Shown piece by piece: positions 24,956-38,600 of a stretch of 64,000 bases of DNA. Both the position numbers and the translations under genes were made by a program. Numbering within the stretch: position 1 is the first letter of the stretch; every line of letters starts with the position of its first letter. Under the pieces are notes generated by a model. It was not told the DNA's origin and did not search any database. It saw only the letters and a program-made list of their open reading frames with translations. The DNA is from Pempheris klunzingeri (lineage: Eukaryota; Chordata; Actinopteri; Acropomatiformes; Pempheridae): NCBI RefSeq assembly GCF_042242105.1, contig NC_092027.1:6104721-6168720 (forward strand), written 5' to 3'.

Positions 24956-27873
24956 CACTGTACCCAAATTTCAGATTGGCACGAGTATGTGCCAAGCGAT
25001 ACAAGGCCGGACTGGCTTCTTTAAATACATACTTCCTCAAAGTTCAAACCTGAAACAGATGCTTTTTTTCTCCAAATGTTTGGGGCAGAAATATTGTTAG
25101 TATTGGCATCAGTATTAACTCATATGAGGTTCTAACCCTGCCGTCGTAATCAGTCTAATCACACCTTAAGGCAGAATAATGGGGAAGGGTGAGGAAAGTG
25201 TATGGCAGCATTATATTACTGTTGACTGGAGCAACTGTAGGTCTGATTTGAAAACAAAAGACATCCTTTTGAAAGACTCATTAAGTCCTATTACAGCAGA
25301 AGTGGCCGTGTCATTTCAAAGGGCCTTGTCTTCTCTTACCTTCCTCGTGCATTCATTTACTCATTGAGCCAGAGTTGTAAATTAATGTTAGGCGTGGAGA
25401 TAAAATTAGATCAAAGCAGGACTACCCTTGACCTAAATGCTGAGATGTTCAGGGCCAAAGCAGCATTTACAATATACCTGCAGATACCAGAGTTCAGCCT
25501 TTACATTTCCTGGTCTCAGCCGAAAGGTGACTCACCAGCCGCACAGGAAGGGCGTGGCCCCTAAAAGGTGTTTGTGGGTGTAATAAGACACCAAAAAACA
25601 AGCTCCTAAATGTGTGCGAGTTGTTTAAAAATGGGTCCCGTGGAAGACAAACTGTACCGTTTATAACACTAACAAACTTCTTTGTTAGTGACGCCACTGC
25701 TCACTAGCTTTCCTGCTGCACTATTTCAGATGCTGCAGAAAATTTGAAGTGAACTCAAAGTGACCACATATGCTCACGCCAAGTGCCGACTGTAGAGGAA
25801 ACTTCACTGTCGAGGAAGCAGGAACAACTTTCCAGAGACGTGAGGGCAGATATAGCAATGACTCAAGCAGGGGAATCGTGCCTTTCATAACATTTTCCTT
25901 AGATTTAAGCACCATAAAAAGGCAAGACGGCCAAAACTGGGTGCTCAACTGCCACTTGGTGAGGTGGAGAAACAGTCTGTAGCAGCTTTTTAAACTAGAA
26001 TTTAAGAAAATGTTTTAATGTGTATTAACTTGAATGCTTATAGTTAACGAACAAGCCTGGAGATGCTTAATATTCTTCCTCTTGTCAAAAAATCCCATAA
26101 AAAGCCTAAAACTAACGATGATTTGATCCTACTAAGTATTGTCCGTGTATCCAAGCTGATAAAAGTTCCAAATAAACACGCCATTTAGTCCTGTTTTAGT
26201 AATGTCTGCTAAAAATGAAAGAGTTCAGCTTTAGCATGAAATAACTGGGCCTTTCTTTGTTTTTGTTTTTTTAATGAAACCATATATTTGTAATTCCTTT
26301 TATGCCACAGACAGAAAGTATTGAGTGACAGACTGTTACTGATTGTTGGTTTTGGTCTTTTCATGGGATTTGTTGACAGTTACAGGAAATGGAGAATATA
26401 TCCACCATTATCCTTCAAATTAAGAACATCAAACAGCACAATGCACCATAATGCATGAATTATATGCTGTGATTAAGGACATAAGACCAACATGGAGTGT
26501 TTTTGTCACAAAAAGGAGTAATGCATTTGTGAAGATCTGAATAGATTTGTTTTGCAGACGGGTGTGAGCTACTTAACCATTTGGAAAAGACAGTATCCCT
26601 GCAGGCACCGGGATCTAAAGAAAGACCAATTTAAACCTGGACTGCGTTCACTTCCTCTGCCTTATTGCGCTTACTGGTCTTCCTCCAGTATTTAAAACCC
26701 TGCCAACTGTATTAATGGACCTACTTTTGTGGACATGTGGCAGCAAAGCCCTGCATAAAGCATCATCAGCATGCAGGGGCAGTGAAGTAGGTTAGGCCTG
26801 TGTGAGGGTTTGCCTGCCAGAGGAGGGAGGGGAGGGTAGAGTAGACACTCAGACATAAAGAAAACCAGCAGTCATCTCTCCACTTACAGAGTAAAATGAA
26901 ATAAAACATGTCCTTTTTTTGTCGCAGAGACAGAAGTAGGCCAGGGGGAAGGCGGTGAGCTCTAACCTACCTTACAGTCCTGCTTCAAGGCTCAAGCAAG
27001 TTTAATGCGATCACTGGGGCTTCAATCACAAGGCTAAAGGCTAAAGCTAGCTAGCAGAGCCCGTGGGTGTCGTGCAGAATTCTGTGACCCCAGCAAGTTT
27101 AGCCCCCCTCCCGGCCCATAAACCGTCACCATGGGGAAAAAACTCGACTAAATATGAAACGCAAGGAGACATTTTGGCAGCTTTTCTCTGAGTTAACAAA
27201 TGTCTCCTGATATGTACTTGTAACTTGCTCTAAACGGCTGCTTCATCTATGAGGAAACGCGTCTGCGGGGTGTACAAAATGTGTCACAACACCATCGACG
27301 ACAATGAGGGAGCTAGCTAACCTCACTCCAGACAAACCGCCAGAGATATTCTGCTAAATCTGAGTTAAACATTATGCAGGAATAGTTAGTCAGACTCGTC
27401 CCCGTTACTTCCCCCTCCCTGTTGTTGAGTGTCTGCTGTCTGTTTCGGCATTTCCTGGATTTTTTCCCCTCTCTCTGTCTCACACACACACACACATACA
27501 CACACACCCCTCCCTGTGTTAGCTAATGTTGCTGTAGTCTGCAGAAGAAAAAAAAACCAGAAGTTTCCACATTTCAGTGAGCCAGCGAATTAAATCGAAG
27601 AAACAAGAAGTCTACAAACAACTGACGGTTACAAACATCCACACATATGCACCAGTTAACGGCTAACCGTCATATTTTGCGGCTAACTGTGTAGCAGCCT
27701 CGGCTAACCGGGTGTGTTAGCATCACACCGATTTTAATAAATAATTTGTGAATGATTCGATGTCGCGACAAGAGGACGGACTTCTGTCTATTTCGCTGAT
27801 TTTTTTTAATGCTAAAGCAAACCCGCTAAATACGACTACAAACCGCAAAGGCCACCACAAGCATGCAGCTTAC
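22396..27873 (-). other. cap1 5'UTR intron
   Basis: It runs from the donor CAG|GTAAGC next to the non-coding exon at 27874 to the acceptor CTCGCAG|GT just before the cap1 ATG. At 5.5 kb it is one of the longest introns in the window. Apart from the poly(T) run I see no conserved coding exon, RNA gene or complete mobile element in it. Confidence 0.6.
24928..24949. repeat. poly(T) run
   Basis: A homopolymer of about 22 T in the cap1 5'UTR intron. Confidence 0.85.
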
Positions 27874-28070
27874 CTGCTAAACCGGTGAAGCAGTGATTTG
27901 GTCTTTTATTTCTCCGTGGGAGTGAGCAGTGTGCGGGCTGTCAGGGCAGACTGGGCTTCGTCTTTTTCTTCCTGTATGTCGGTGAATTTACCCAGCTGTC
28001 ACCGCGCCGCGTTTCCGCCCTTGTTCGCGCAACTAACTCCTTTCCCATATAAGGAGCGTGAGAGGCAGAG
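27874..28070 (-). promoter_or_regulatory. cap1 non-coding exon 1 and core promoter
   Basis: The non-coding exon ends with donor GCAG|GTAAGC (boundary 27874, minus strand). Upstream, the sequence is CpG-rich (accgcgccgcgtttccgccc). A perfect CArg-type site CCATATAAGG is at 28045-28054 and could also serve as a TATA-like element for a start near 28015. The transcription start is inferred. Confidence 0.55.
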
Positions 28071-31000
28071 GGCAGCAATGCGAGGGGAAGAAAAAGCGAA
28101 GAAGAAGCGACTGCTTTCCTTCCTCCTCTGGTGTATTTACAGGCTGAGCCGAGATGATGTGCCATCGTGGTCTCTGTAGGGGAAAAGTCACCAATCTGTG
28201 GTGCTGCAGCCACATCTGCAAGGATGTGCAGCTTGATTAAATGCAGGAGGGAGGATCTCACTGTTGCATGTCTGTCTGTGTTTCAGTCAGTGCATCATGT
28301 TTCCCTCCGTGAATGTAATGTTAAGAAAAAAACAAGTCACACATGCAGAAAAGTTGCACATAACAGTGCATCATTGCAAGCAAGCGAGGTTAATGGTGCT
28401 TTCCATGCTCAAAATCAGTGTATTCTGCACTCACACTTCATGTCATTGATCTTTTATTCTGTAAAATGTCTGATAATAGTGTCCATCAGTGTCCCAGAGC
28501 TCAAGCTGACATTTTCTTTTCTCCACCCAACTCCCAAAAACCTAAATATATTGATATAAAATAAAGAAAAGCAGCAACTCTTTACATCTTTAGTGCACAA
28601 AACAACTAAAATTGCAAAAATTCTTTGTCTTTCAATTCATTGATTCATTATGGCAGCCCAACTAGGAGGAATAAAACTTCAAAATAAAAGCATGGGAAAT
28701 AATCTGGGTCTGTTATTTGAATCTTTACATTTTCGTGTTGTTTTCAGTTTTGTGTTGTGTCATTTGTTCATCACTCATAGAAAACTGACCTCTGCTCCCA
28801 TCTGCTGTCATAATGAGGTGGTTGTTAGGGAAGCCATCATCTCACACATTGTGTTAATGGGGCAGCAAAGGACAGCCATCGAGGTTAATGGGCTTATAAA
28901 AGTCAATGAGGAGACAAATTGTGTAATGCGATGATGCCATAAGACGGTTAGAGGGCTCATAGTCGTTGAATAATATGCAGCCAAGGAATTGCATAGTACA
29001 CTACCTTCAAAATAGAAGATAATTAACATAAATTTCACAGTGTTACATGGCGTGGTGTTTTCGTTTGACTTCTGCAAGCTGGGAGAAAGTGGAAAGTAAT
29101 GACAAATGGGGGAACAGGTGAAAAAAAGATGGGAAGAAAAGTACAGTTTTTGCTGAGAAAATAGAAAGAAAGAGCGCACACACACATCTCTCAGAAAGCT
29201 CTAGAACAAACTGAAACATTTTATTTTAATTTACAGATTATCCAGTTGCATCAGGTCTGGTCACAAAGAAGGGAAGAAAGGGTAATCCTCCACTAAAACC
29301 TTCTCTAAAACATCTTAAATTAAACTCCCTTCATTTAACAGTGGCTCCCAATTTCCTCTGTCTGCCTTCACAGTGGACTCCATCAGAGTCAAGGTCAACT
29401 TGCTTACTTCTATAAATCCCAAAACGCGACTGGTAAATGCTGTACGCGTATCAGAAGAGATGCTGAATTTTCGTATTGTCGGATAGGTACATAATTATCC
29501 ACGAAAGGCTCTTCTACTGCCAGTTGTAGAAGGTAGACAGATAAAACAAGAAATGACAGTCAATAAACATCAAATCTTTGCAATAAATCCAAAAGCCATT
29601 TGCAATGACGTGCAAAAAAACATGGGAACAATATTTCAAAGTGTCCAAAAGATGACTTTTCTTTACAACATTGGCACTTGGGTGCGCTTGATTTTAATTG
29701 GACTCTTACGAGATGGCAAAAGATGGTCAGATAAATTCAGCAAGTCTGAACTAAATATTTTAATTAAAAAAAAAATAAATCTCCACCCTGGCCTGATGTG
29801 CACTTGGTGCTTGAAGACCAAACTAGTGCAGCAGGACAGACATCAGCATGAGATGACCTATGAGTAAGAAGCAGACTTTACATTTTTAAATGATTGCTTA
29901 TTTCACACAGAGTACAATGTGAACTCAATGGCGTACCCTTTTAACATTCAACAACCAAAGAAAAAGTGACTTACAGGCCAGTTTCACATGCAAAGCAGCC
30001 GCTCGCCGAGATGCTGCAGGGAAGAGTGATTTGGTTTCAGGTTTCCCTCAATGCAGAGCAGCCCAGAAACACCGTCACTACTACTGAGACACAGAAGAAA
30101 AAGAGGAAGCTGCTGCGGTTTTTCTCTCTTTTGAGTTCTTACAGCCTTCCTTTGTGTGCAGTTCCTTCTGTATTTACAGCAAACATCCCTCAAATTAACC
30201 AACTGCTCTAATCCTATTTGTGGGACGACATAATACGTTTTCAGAATTTCAATTTCTGGTTATTTTGGGCACAAAAACTCACTTTCATCATTAATGGAAG
30301 TTTAGTGATGCTTTTTTTTTTTTAAACATCTAATTGTGGTCACTCATACAGATTTCTTGGAGTTATTTGGGTGCAATGTTCCTGTAATTTTTTGGTGTAC
30401 ACATTCCTCAAAATGAACTGATTATTTGCCAGAAAGCAAAGATCAGTGTTCATCATCGTATCTGGAGCCAAACAGATGCACAGAATTGCCTGACAGGCTT
30501 AAAAAGTTGAAATCCCACTTCGCCGTGCATTAAGCGTCTTTTCCCTTCAAATCTTCAGCTCTGCAACAACCACTGAGGTGTTTCTGGACTTCTGAACTCA
30601 CATTTGCTAAAACACATCCTCTCCTTTGATCTTTGAAGTTGAGGAAATTAAGTATTCTGCACATTTTCAAGTCCTGTTTTTATGGCTGAACTTTCCAACT
30701 TTAACTGTCACAGATTTGCCTTTTCAAACAAACAACGGACAAGATGAGACTGAAGCCGGCAGACAGGAAATAAAAGTGCATCAACAGCTAATCACAGCCT
30801 AAAGGTTGTTTTTTAAAAAAAAAAACATACAAAAAAACAGAAGTGGTCATCATGGTTCAAGCAATCGTTTTGCTAATTAATATTGAGGTGACTGAATAAG
30901 CCGTGTCCCCTCCGTCCCGTTTGTCGTGTTGTGAACTTCTGCTCATTATCGTCTCCGTCGGGACCAAACTCATTAGTGTTGTTTATTCCAGTGTGTGTTC

Positions 31001-32000
31001 CAGCGACTTAATCCATGGAGAAGCCTTCAGAATAAAAGCAGGGCTTGTTTTTTTTTTAAAGATCTTCTGCCTCGGACTGCCACAACCGACAATACTGTGA
31101 CTCTTCTGTGGGTTAATAACAGAAATAAAAACATAGAAACTGCTCTGAATAAACATGTTTTGGCTCAGCAGCCAGAAAAAAAATCCACACACACACACCC
31201 AACATACAAACATGCAGGCGATCACTCCAGAATCAAATTGTACCAGAACTGTAATCTGTCACTCTTCATGCACAATTTTTGTTTGTTTTTCCTTTTTTTT
31301 TTCTTCTCGGTCCGTTGCTGTTGGCCGCTCTGTTTTGGTTGTGTTTTCCCTTCGTCAGAGCGGAGTGAACCATTGGTTTCAACATGGCAGTGTTTGGCAG
31401 CATCAGGTCGACCTGAAACAATGTGAATACGACGTCTTTTGTGTGCGTACATGCGTGTCTACAAGAGGCAAAGATGTGAGCGTGTCAAGTGGCTGGTTTT
31501 CGTGTCATTGAAGCTGAGCTTTTTTTTTTTTTTTTTATAACCAGAAAGTCAAGTGTCACTCAGGGTACTTCTTCTCCCACAGTGTCTAACCAACGTGTGC
31601 CATCAGTAAGAGGAGTAACAGTACATTCTTTATGTCTTTGTCTTAAATAAGAGGGGTCAACGATATATCTTTATACCATTTTAAACACAGTGTGCGTCCC
31701 TAGTTGTCAGCGAAATGGTATTTTTTTTCCCTCCATATTGGCTCAGTGTGAGAGCAGGGACTTTTCAGTACAGTTGTTTTTTTCTGTGACAGTGGGACAA
31801 CATGGTTCCAGCATGTTTTTTCCTCTCTTTGTCTTCCTAAAATCAGTCACCACACAGTCTGCCTTCACTGATGAGAGGTGTGAGGTTTTTGTGTTGAAGA
31901 ACAACAAGAGAGAGACAGGAAGAGTGAGGGACAGAGGGGTGTGACAGCTGGAGGAGGTGTGTGTGTGAGGGCAGCGGCGAGCTCCCTCCTTCCTCCCTTG
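28071..32000 (-). other. probable kiaa0319l 3'UTR plus spacer to cap1
   Basis: There is no exon-like conserved coding sequence on either strand. kiaa0319l stops at 32001 and is transcribed leftward into this stretch. The best minus-strand AATAAA I found is at 29220-29225, which would give a 3'UTR of about 2.8 kb. A Pumilio-type UGUAAAUA occurs on the same strand at 30171-30178. The remaining kilobase to the cap1 promoter shows nothing I can name. A poly(T) run lies near 31521-31536. Confidence 0.4.
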
Positions 32001-35000
32001 CTATAGCAGCTCTTCTCTTTGCTTTTTGCCCCTCGCCGGCCCCTGCCCGTTCCTCAGGGAGCCGTTCTGGGGCCGCAGGAGATGCCCGCGCTCCTGCTCC
32101 GTCCACGGGACCCCGCCCTGCCCGTCGTCACTGTCCAGGTCAGAGTCCGAGTGCATGAGGGCAGAGGAGGTGGGAGCGGGCACCGGCTTCAGACGAGCTG
32201 CTGGGCAGATGGAGGAGGTGAAGAGAAAGAAACAGTCAGATGCCAAAATCACACTGTGCCACACCTGGACTAAGCAGCATATAATCCTTTAATCCTCGAC
32301 TTAAAACAGGTAAACTCCTTTTATTTAGATGTCTAAATCCACACCAGCCTTCAGACTTTGTCTGCAGCTGCTAACATACAGCAGTGCTTTGTACTTCACA
32401 AAAGCGGTGAGCTACAATGTGTGGCTTACCAACTCTTGATGGTTGTAGCTCCAGACTGTCTTGTTCATCAGCTTCTAGTATTTTATACCTGCTTTTGCTT
32501 CTGCGCACTTTACTCTTACGCCTGTCAGGAAAAAACACAACAACACAAAGCACAACAGATATCATCAGTTGGTGTAGAGGGAGTCAAAATGCAATAACAT
32601 GTACACCATTTGTGTCTGAAGACATTCAGTGATAATCACAGTAAGAGAAACTGTGCTCACCTCTTGCAGCAACACACCATCCCCCAGACAACTGTTGCTA
32701 TAGCAACCACAATCATAAAGGATGCTATAGTCACATATAGTACGCTCCACTCTGAAAACAAAATATTTAATTACACACGTGTGTTATTCCTATGTAATGC
32801 ACTTGGTGGAACACATTAAACGGTCATTATTAAGAACATGGATATACCATATATATATCTATATATATCATTACATCTGATGCACTAATTGACTAAGATA
32901 TTTAATTAATCTCACCGCAGTTGCTCTCTGCATCTCCAAGCTGAGCTCTGACGAAGTTCTCCATCCAGAAAGGGTGGCAGACACAGCGCCGTGTGAACGC
33001 ATCACACTCGCCGTGACTCGAGCAGTTTAGCTGGCAGACTGAGGAAGGAGAGCAGCAAATAAGAGATGTAATACTGCAGAGTGGGAAATTACCTTTCAGG
33101 AAGCACACCGAGAGAACTAACATTGCATTTAATAAGATGAAAGTTTAAAGGTTTCACCATGGAGGCAGGAGAAAAAGAGCCATGAGGGGTGAGACATAAC
33201 TTGCAGCGACAGCTCAAAAATCTTAGACATTTGACCTTTGAGTCTCATCTATCTTTATCTGACCATTATCGTAGGTAACAGAGGTCAGGAGGCCAAAGCA
33301 GCTCTGCTCCTGTGACGTCTGGCTCAAACTGAACATCAAGTAAAAGTCAAAGTGCACAAATAATTTCAGAAAAGCCTCTGTTACACCTTTCATGTCCACC
33401 CCAGTATCACTTAACTTAACAAAGTACATTATCTTTCTCTCAACTCCTTCATTGTGTTTTTCTCTTACAAACTATAGTTGTCAGGTACTCACTGACTGTG
33501 TCCACTCGTTGGGCCTTGTAGATAAGAAAGTCATTCTTCTGCTTGCGCAGTTTGTTGCGTAGACCAAGTGCAACGCTGCGGCCGGACAGAGGGGGGCGCC
33601 CTGGACCACCTGACACCAGGAAGACCAAACGAGTACTGAGGAGGAAACAAGAGGAGGAAAATGTTTACTTATATAGTCATGTCCACTGATAAGGTCAAAT
33701 CAAGAAAATCTCATTCCCGCCCTATTCATTGTTATGTTTAGGAGTTCTTCTACAACCCAAACTTGACTTTGGACTTGACTCAAGGAAAATATGTGAGAAC
33801 ATTCAGACATACAACAGTTCTGTTATTACAAAACTCAGGATTTTTAGGTTCACCTGTGCTCATTGAATGCACTGATCTCTCGCACAATGATGTCGCTGTC
33901 GAGCACGCCCAGTAAAACCCCAACCTGGCGCAGCAGCATGTCACGCTGACGGTGGGAGACCTGTGAAACCGAGACCTCCAGCACCAGCTCCACCAGGTCA
34001 CGTTCCCATATGTCTGAGAGAGAGAAAAGGTTAGAGGTATGGACATGAAGGGAAAGGGTACAGAAGGGTACAGTGGAAAAGAAAGGGAGGGAGAGGGAGA
34101 ACGTGACATGAGAAAAAGATTGCAGGATCCATCTGACAGTCTGAAATCTGGGAAACGGGCCAGAGCACCAAGTGACGGATTAGTTTCTGGCTGCGTTTGT
34201 GTCTGTTCACCGTATGCTACACGCCGACCTGCTCAACCTTATGCTGTTGGTTCTGGAGTCTCTTGCTGTGAGGAAACCATTTGTGTGCATGGCCGTGTTA
34301 GAAGGCAAAAATAAACTCCAACACATCCTCAGAGGTATTATGTTACAAAGTTCTAGTTTTCGATATCTCCACTTTTCCCAAAAATAGCCTTCACAAAGCA
34401 GCAAAGAGACAGAAAAGCAAGGTGCGTCACCAACAGTTGTTCTATATCAGTGTGAAAGTTTGTCTCAGTGTGTGTAAACTGCAGGTTTGTGTGTGTGTGT
34501 GTGTGTCCGTGTACCTGGTTTGACCTCCACTGTACCCCTGTCAGTGCTGGTCTGTCCCTTACTGTCTGTTACAGTCAGGGTGAAGCTGTACTTTCCCTCC
34601 ACCAGGTTTCCCAGAAACAGCACTGCCTGGTGGTCGGAGTTGTTCAGTACATCCTAGTGAAAGAAAAAAAGTGTTAAAATCTTTGTAATTTGTGGTCATT
34701 TTCTAGTACTGTGGGTGTCTTGTACTGGTTACAAGGTAAACAGAAAGTGTTTGAAGGCCTTGAGGTGGAATGAGAGTCTGAGAAAACAACAATCATTTGT
34801 ATTGTTCAGTCAAAGGTGTCATTGAAACAGGCAGCCTCACCCCAGCGGCAGGACTGCTATCATCTCTGGTCCACAGGTAGCTGACTCCACCTTTGTCGTC
34901 AGTGGAGTGAGATCCATCTAGAGTGGCGGTCCTGGTAGGCAGAGAGATGTGTGGAGTTGACGCAACGTGAGCGACTGGCGGCTGGTCCAGCTCTGAAAAA

Positions 35001-35456
35001 AAAATTCAATAATTCATCAAACTGACTAATTTCAGAAACACTCGCATTGTGAAATAAGGCAAGTTCATCCACTGAGGTGGATCCAGGTCCAGTAAAACCA
35101 GCGTCTCTTTTTACATCTGTATCAGTTACAAGGGAGGAAAATGTTTTTATTTTGATTTTATCACGGACTCCCAGGAGACTAGTCTTGAGCTGAAAGGGAT
35201 CCAGATAAACACTTCCACTGTGCCTAAGTGCAAAAACACGCCCTGAGCAAACAAACTCGAAACTATCGACTCATTGTAAACAAAATTACTGAAAGAAGAG
35301 CGACTTCTGCTTCAAAAACACACACAGAAATCTACTTCTAATGTTTTCAAAGTGTGAATGCTTCCCATACCACAGATTCACATTTCACAACATCATCCAT
35401 AATCCTCACCTGTCGGAATCCAAACCTGTCAGCTACTTTGCCATAGAGAGAACGAT

Positions 35457-35504
<48 letters not shown>

Positions 35505-35529
35505 TACACACACACACACACACACACAG

Positions 35530-35603
<74 letters not shown>

Positions 35604-38600
35604 TCTCTGACGATGACTGTGACAGCGTCGCTACTCTGCAGCTTCCTGTCATCAGTTACTGTCAGGGTGAACTCGTACGTGCCGACCTCCAGACCTGTCA
35701 CCGTGGCAACAGCACTGTCTGCATTTTCAATCTTTACACCATCAGGACCCCTGGAGGAGGAACAGACGGACAGAGACAGAAAGAGAGAATGTAAAAGAGC
35801 ATTTACCGCACAGGGAGGCATAAACCCTGATTGCTCTGAAGCACACGTTTGTTTTTAAATTAGTTTCTTTGTATGTTTGCGGTGGATCTTTTAACGGACT
35901 GTGTTTCAGAGCCTGCAGCCAAACTGCCAGCACAGATCTGTATACAAGTCTGTGTCAGACTCACTTGGTCTGTTTCCAGTGGTAGGTGGCTATCTTCTGG
36001 TCATCACTGCTCTTACTGCCATCCAGCGTGGTTCGATCAACTGGCAGCGTCAGCTCTTTCTCCGGTCCTGCGTCTGCTACTGGTGGCTTATTGTTTTCTA
36101 GGGGACACGGGATAAGGAACCAAAAGAATCAGTTTTTGTTGTGAAACCCACATGAAAGATACAGTTTGAAGGGAGCTCGTGGCCGTGAAAAGTGGCTGGT
36201 GGTCCTCTGAGCTTACATGGAAACGATGTGAATCATTTCTTACACAAACAGTGCGGGCTGACAAATCTACCCTCGACAGTGCAGCATTAAAGGCCTTTCA
36301 AACTATGAAATTCTGCACTTAAATGTTTGGACATTTGGGTCAATATGCATAATTCTCTGGCTCTTATCCAAATTAGATCAGTGGCACTCAGATGAAAGAC
36401 AAGTGACTGTGCTTTATCTTAAAAATCAGAAGTGATGAGACGAGTGAGAAGGACACAACAACCTTCTTGATAAATAATACATCTGTGTATATGTGTTAAC
36501 TGAAGATGTAAGTTTTGTAAAGTCACGGTGTCGTGTAATCTCATGGAAACCCCAAATAAAACTAAACTAAGTGTACAGTCAAAGAACAGCAGTCCTGCTC
36601 TGAAATACCTGGACTTACAGACACTTCTTTCAGATATTATTACTCAACTGGTTGACATAGCTTGACCTTGCAGATGGATGTTTGTTCACATAACTGCTGT
36701 TCAAACACCGCAAAATCGTCTTGCCAGTGTGTGTTTGCAGTCCACAGTCTAGGCTACGATCTTATCGGGCTGAACGTGCACCTCCCAGCCACCGAGACAT
36801 AATGTTGTTTATCAGATCAGCAGCCTAAGTACCGACAGCAGCTTCACACATTATAGAGGCCAAGTATAAATACCGCGACATTATGCACTGCTGCTCTGTG
36901 TGCTCTTCACACTCCATGTGTACATTTGTATACAGTATGTGGGAGAGTGTAAGGGCGAACACACGGCATATCAGTGCAGAGGAAGTGGGCTGAAAATGCA
37001 GAGATAAGGAGTTTCTCTTTGAGTGGTGTACAAGTGCACACCACAAAGATTAAACTGCAATTATCGTCCTCAGCAGCTGATTAACCAATATTCCTCTCAG
37101 CTGACAACTGAAAAGTTCTCAGGAAGCATAAACAAGAGCTCTTGCTGTTTACCTGGTTGCACAATTACGGTGACCTGGGCGGTGTCCTGCTGTCCAGATG
37201 AGTCTGTCACCGTCAGCTGGAAGGTGTAGTCTCCCTCCTGCATAGCAGACAGCTGCAAGATCGGTGTCCGTACGCCCTAGAGAGCACAAAAAGACGCCAC
37301 CCTTAACCATGATTCTCTAATCACATGAAACTGAAACGCGAGGATTAATTGTATGAATAGTCCTAAAGTGACTCACCTGCATCTCCACCACCTTGTCTTT
37401 GCTCTCAGGGCTGAGGGACCACTCGTAGGACAGGGAATCATGGTCGTCGGTGCTTTGGTTGCCGTATAGAGTGATGGAGTTGCGTGGCAACTGGATGACC
37501 TGGATGAAGCCAGAGGAAAGACAAGCTATTGGTACTGACATTTCACGGGTTTAACTAACCTGCTTTACAATTACACAATTAAAAAAAAACGGTGGTTTGA
37601 TGCATTAATGAACAGAGCCATGATGATAGAAAACACATCAGACCTGGTTAGGGCCAGCATTGGCCACAGGCCGGTAGTCCTTGGCCTTGTTGACTGAGAG
37701 GGTGGCCTGTGTCGTGTCTGTGGCTCCGTCTGAGTCTGTCACTGTCAAACTGAGGTTCACACATTCACACGTTTAAATACACAAACTGTACGGCAAGCCG
37801 CTCTTAAATGAGTCAGTGGGATGTTTGCAGCATATGTATTGCTATTTTAACTTCATCGTCCCTACAGGACGACCGAGGTCCAGCTGTACCTGAATGTGTA
37901 GTTCCCATGCACCAGGCTGGTCAGGGTGAGGACGGGCGTGTCGGCAGAGACCTTCTCCTCCCTCAGGGGACCTTTAACCTCTTCCCAGTGCCACGCCACC
38001 ACCTTGTCATCATCGGTGCTCTCTGTCAGGCACGGGGGAAAATGGGCAGATATTTTCAGTACAAAGCCTCCTGTTAAATCTGTTTGTGTATCTGTGCATG
38101 TGTTTGCGTCGAGTGAGACACTCACGGCTGCCGTCTATGACCGTAGAGCTGGTTGGCAAGGAGATCTCCTGGAACTTTGGGGAAACTACAGCAACAGGAG
38201 GCTTGTTTACCCGCGGCTCTGTCAGGTGGAAAACGAGAAATTACCACGCTTATTGAGCTGTTCGTCAGCTGCATGTGACTGAGGCAGTACACACAAGTCA
38301 GTGGCTTCCCTTGGCTAAAGTTACAAATACAACTGTGTGTGGGAGGAAAGCAGCCTGGTCTTTTCAGCAATAAGATCCGTGTTTATACAGGCAACACAAA
38401 GGCATAACTGTAGACTGATTCCTGATAATCCTGCTGTAGCATGAAAGTCACACTATATTATTGCTCTGCTTAATTAGAATTAGAGTGTGGAGTATTGGGG
38501 TGATCAGTTAATAACATGCTGCCAATTGTCTTAAAAGACAGCAGCATTCACACAAACAGATACAGGCACTGGTTTAAATAGCAGAAACATGTTGCATTGC

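Noticed and set aside
35429-35821. Open frames translating to long Val-Cys runs
   Set aside because: They are read-through of the GT microsatellite; only the part at 35602-35750 is a real exon.
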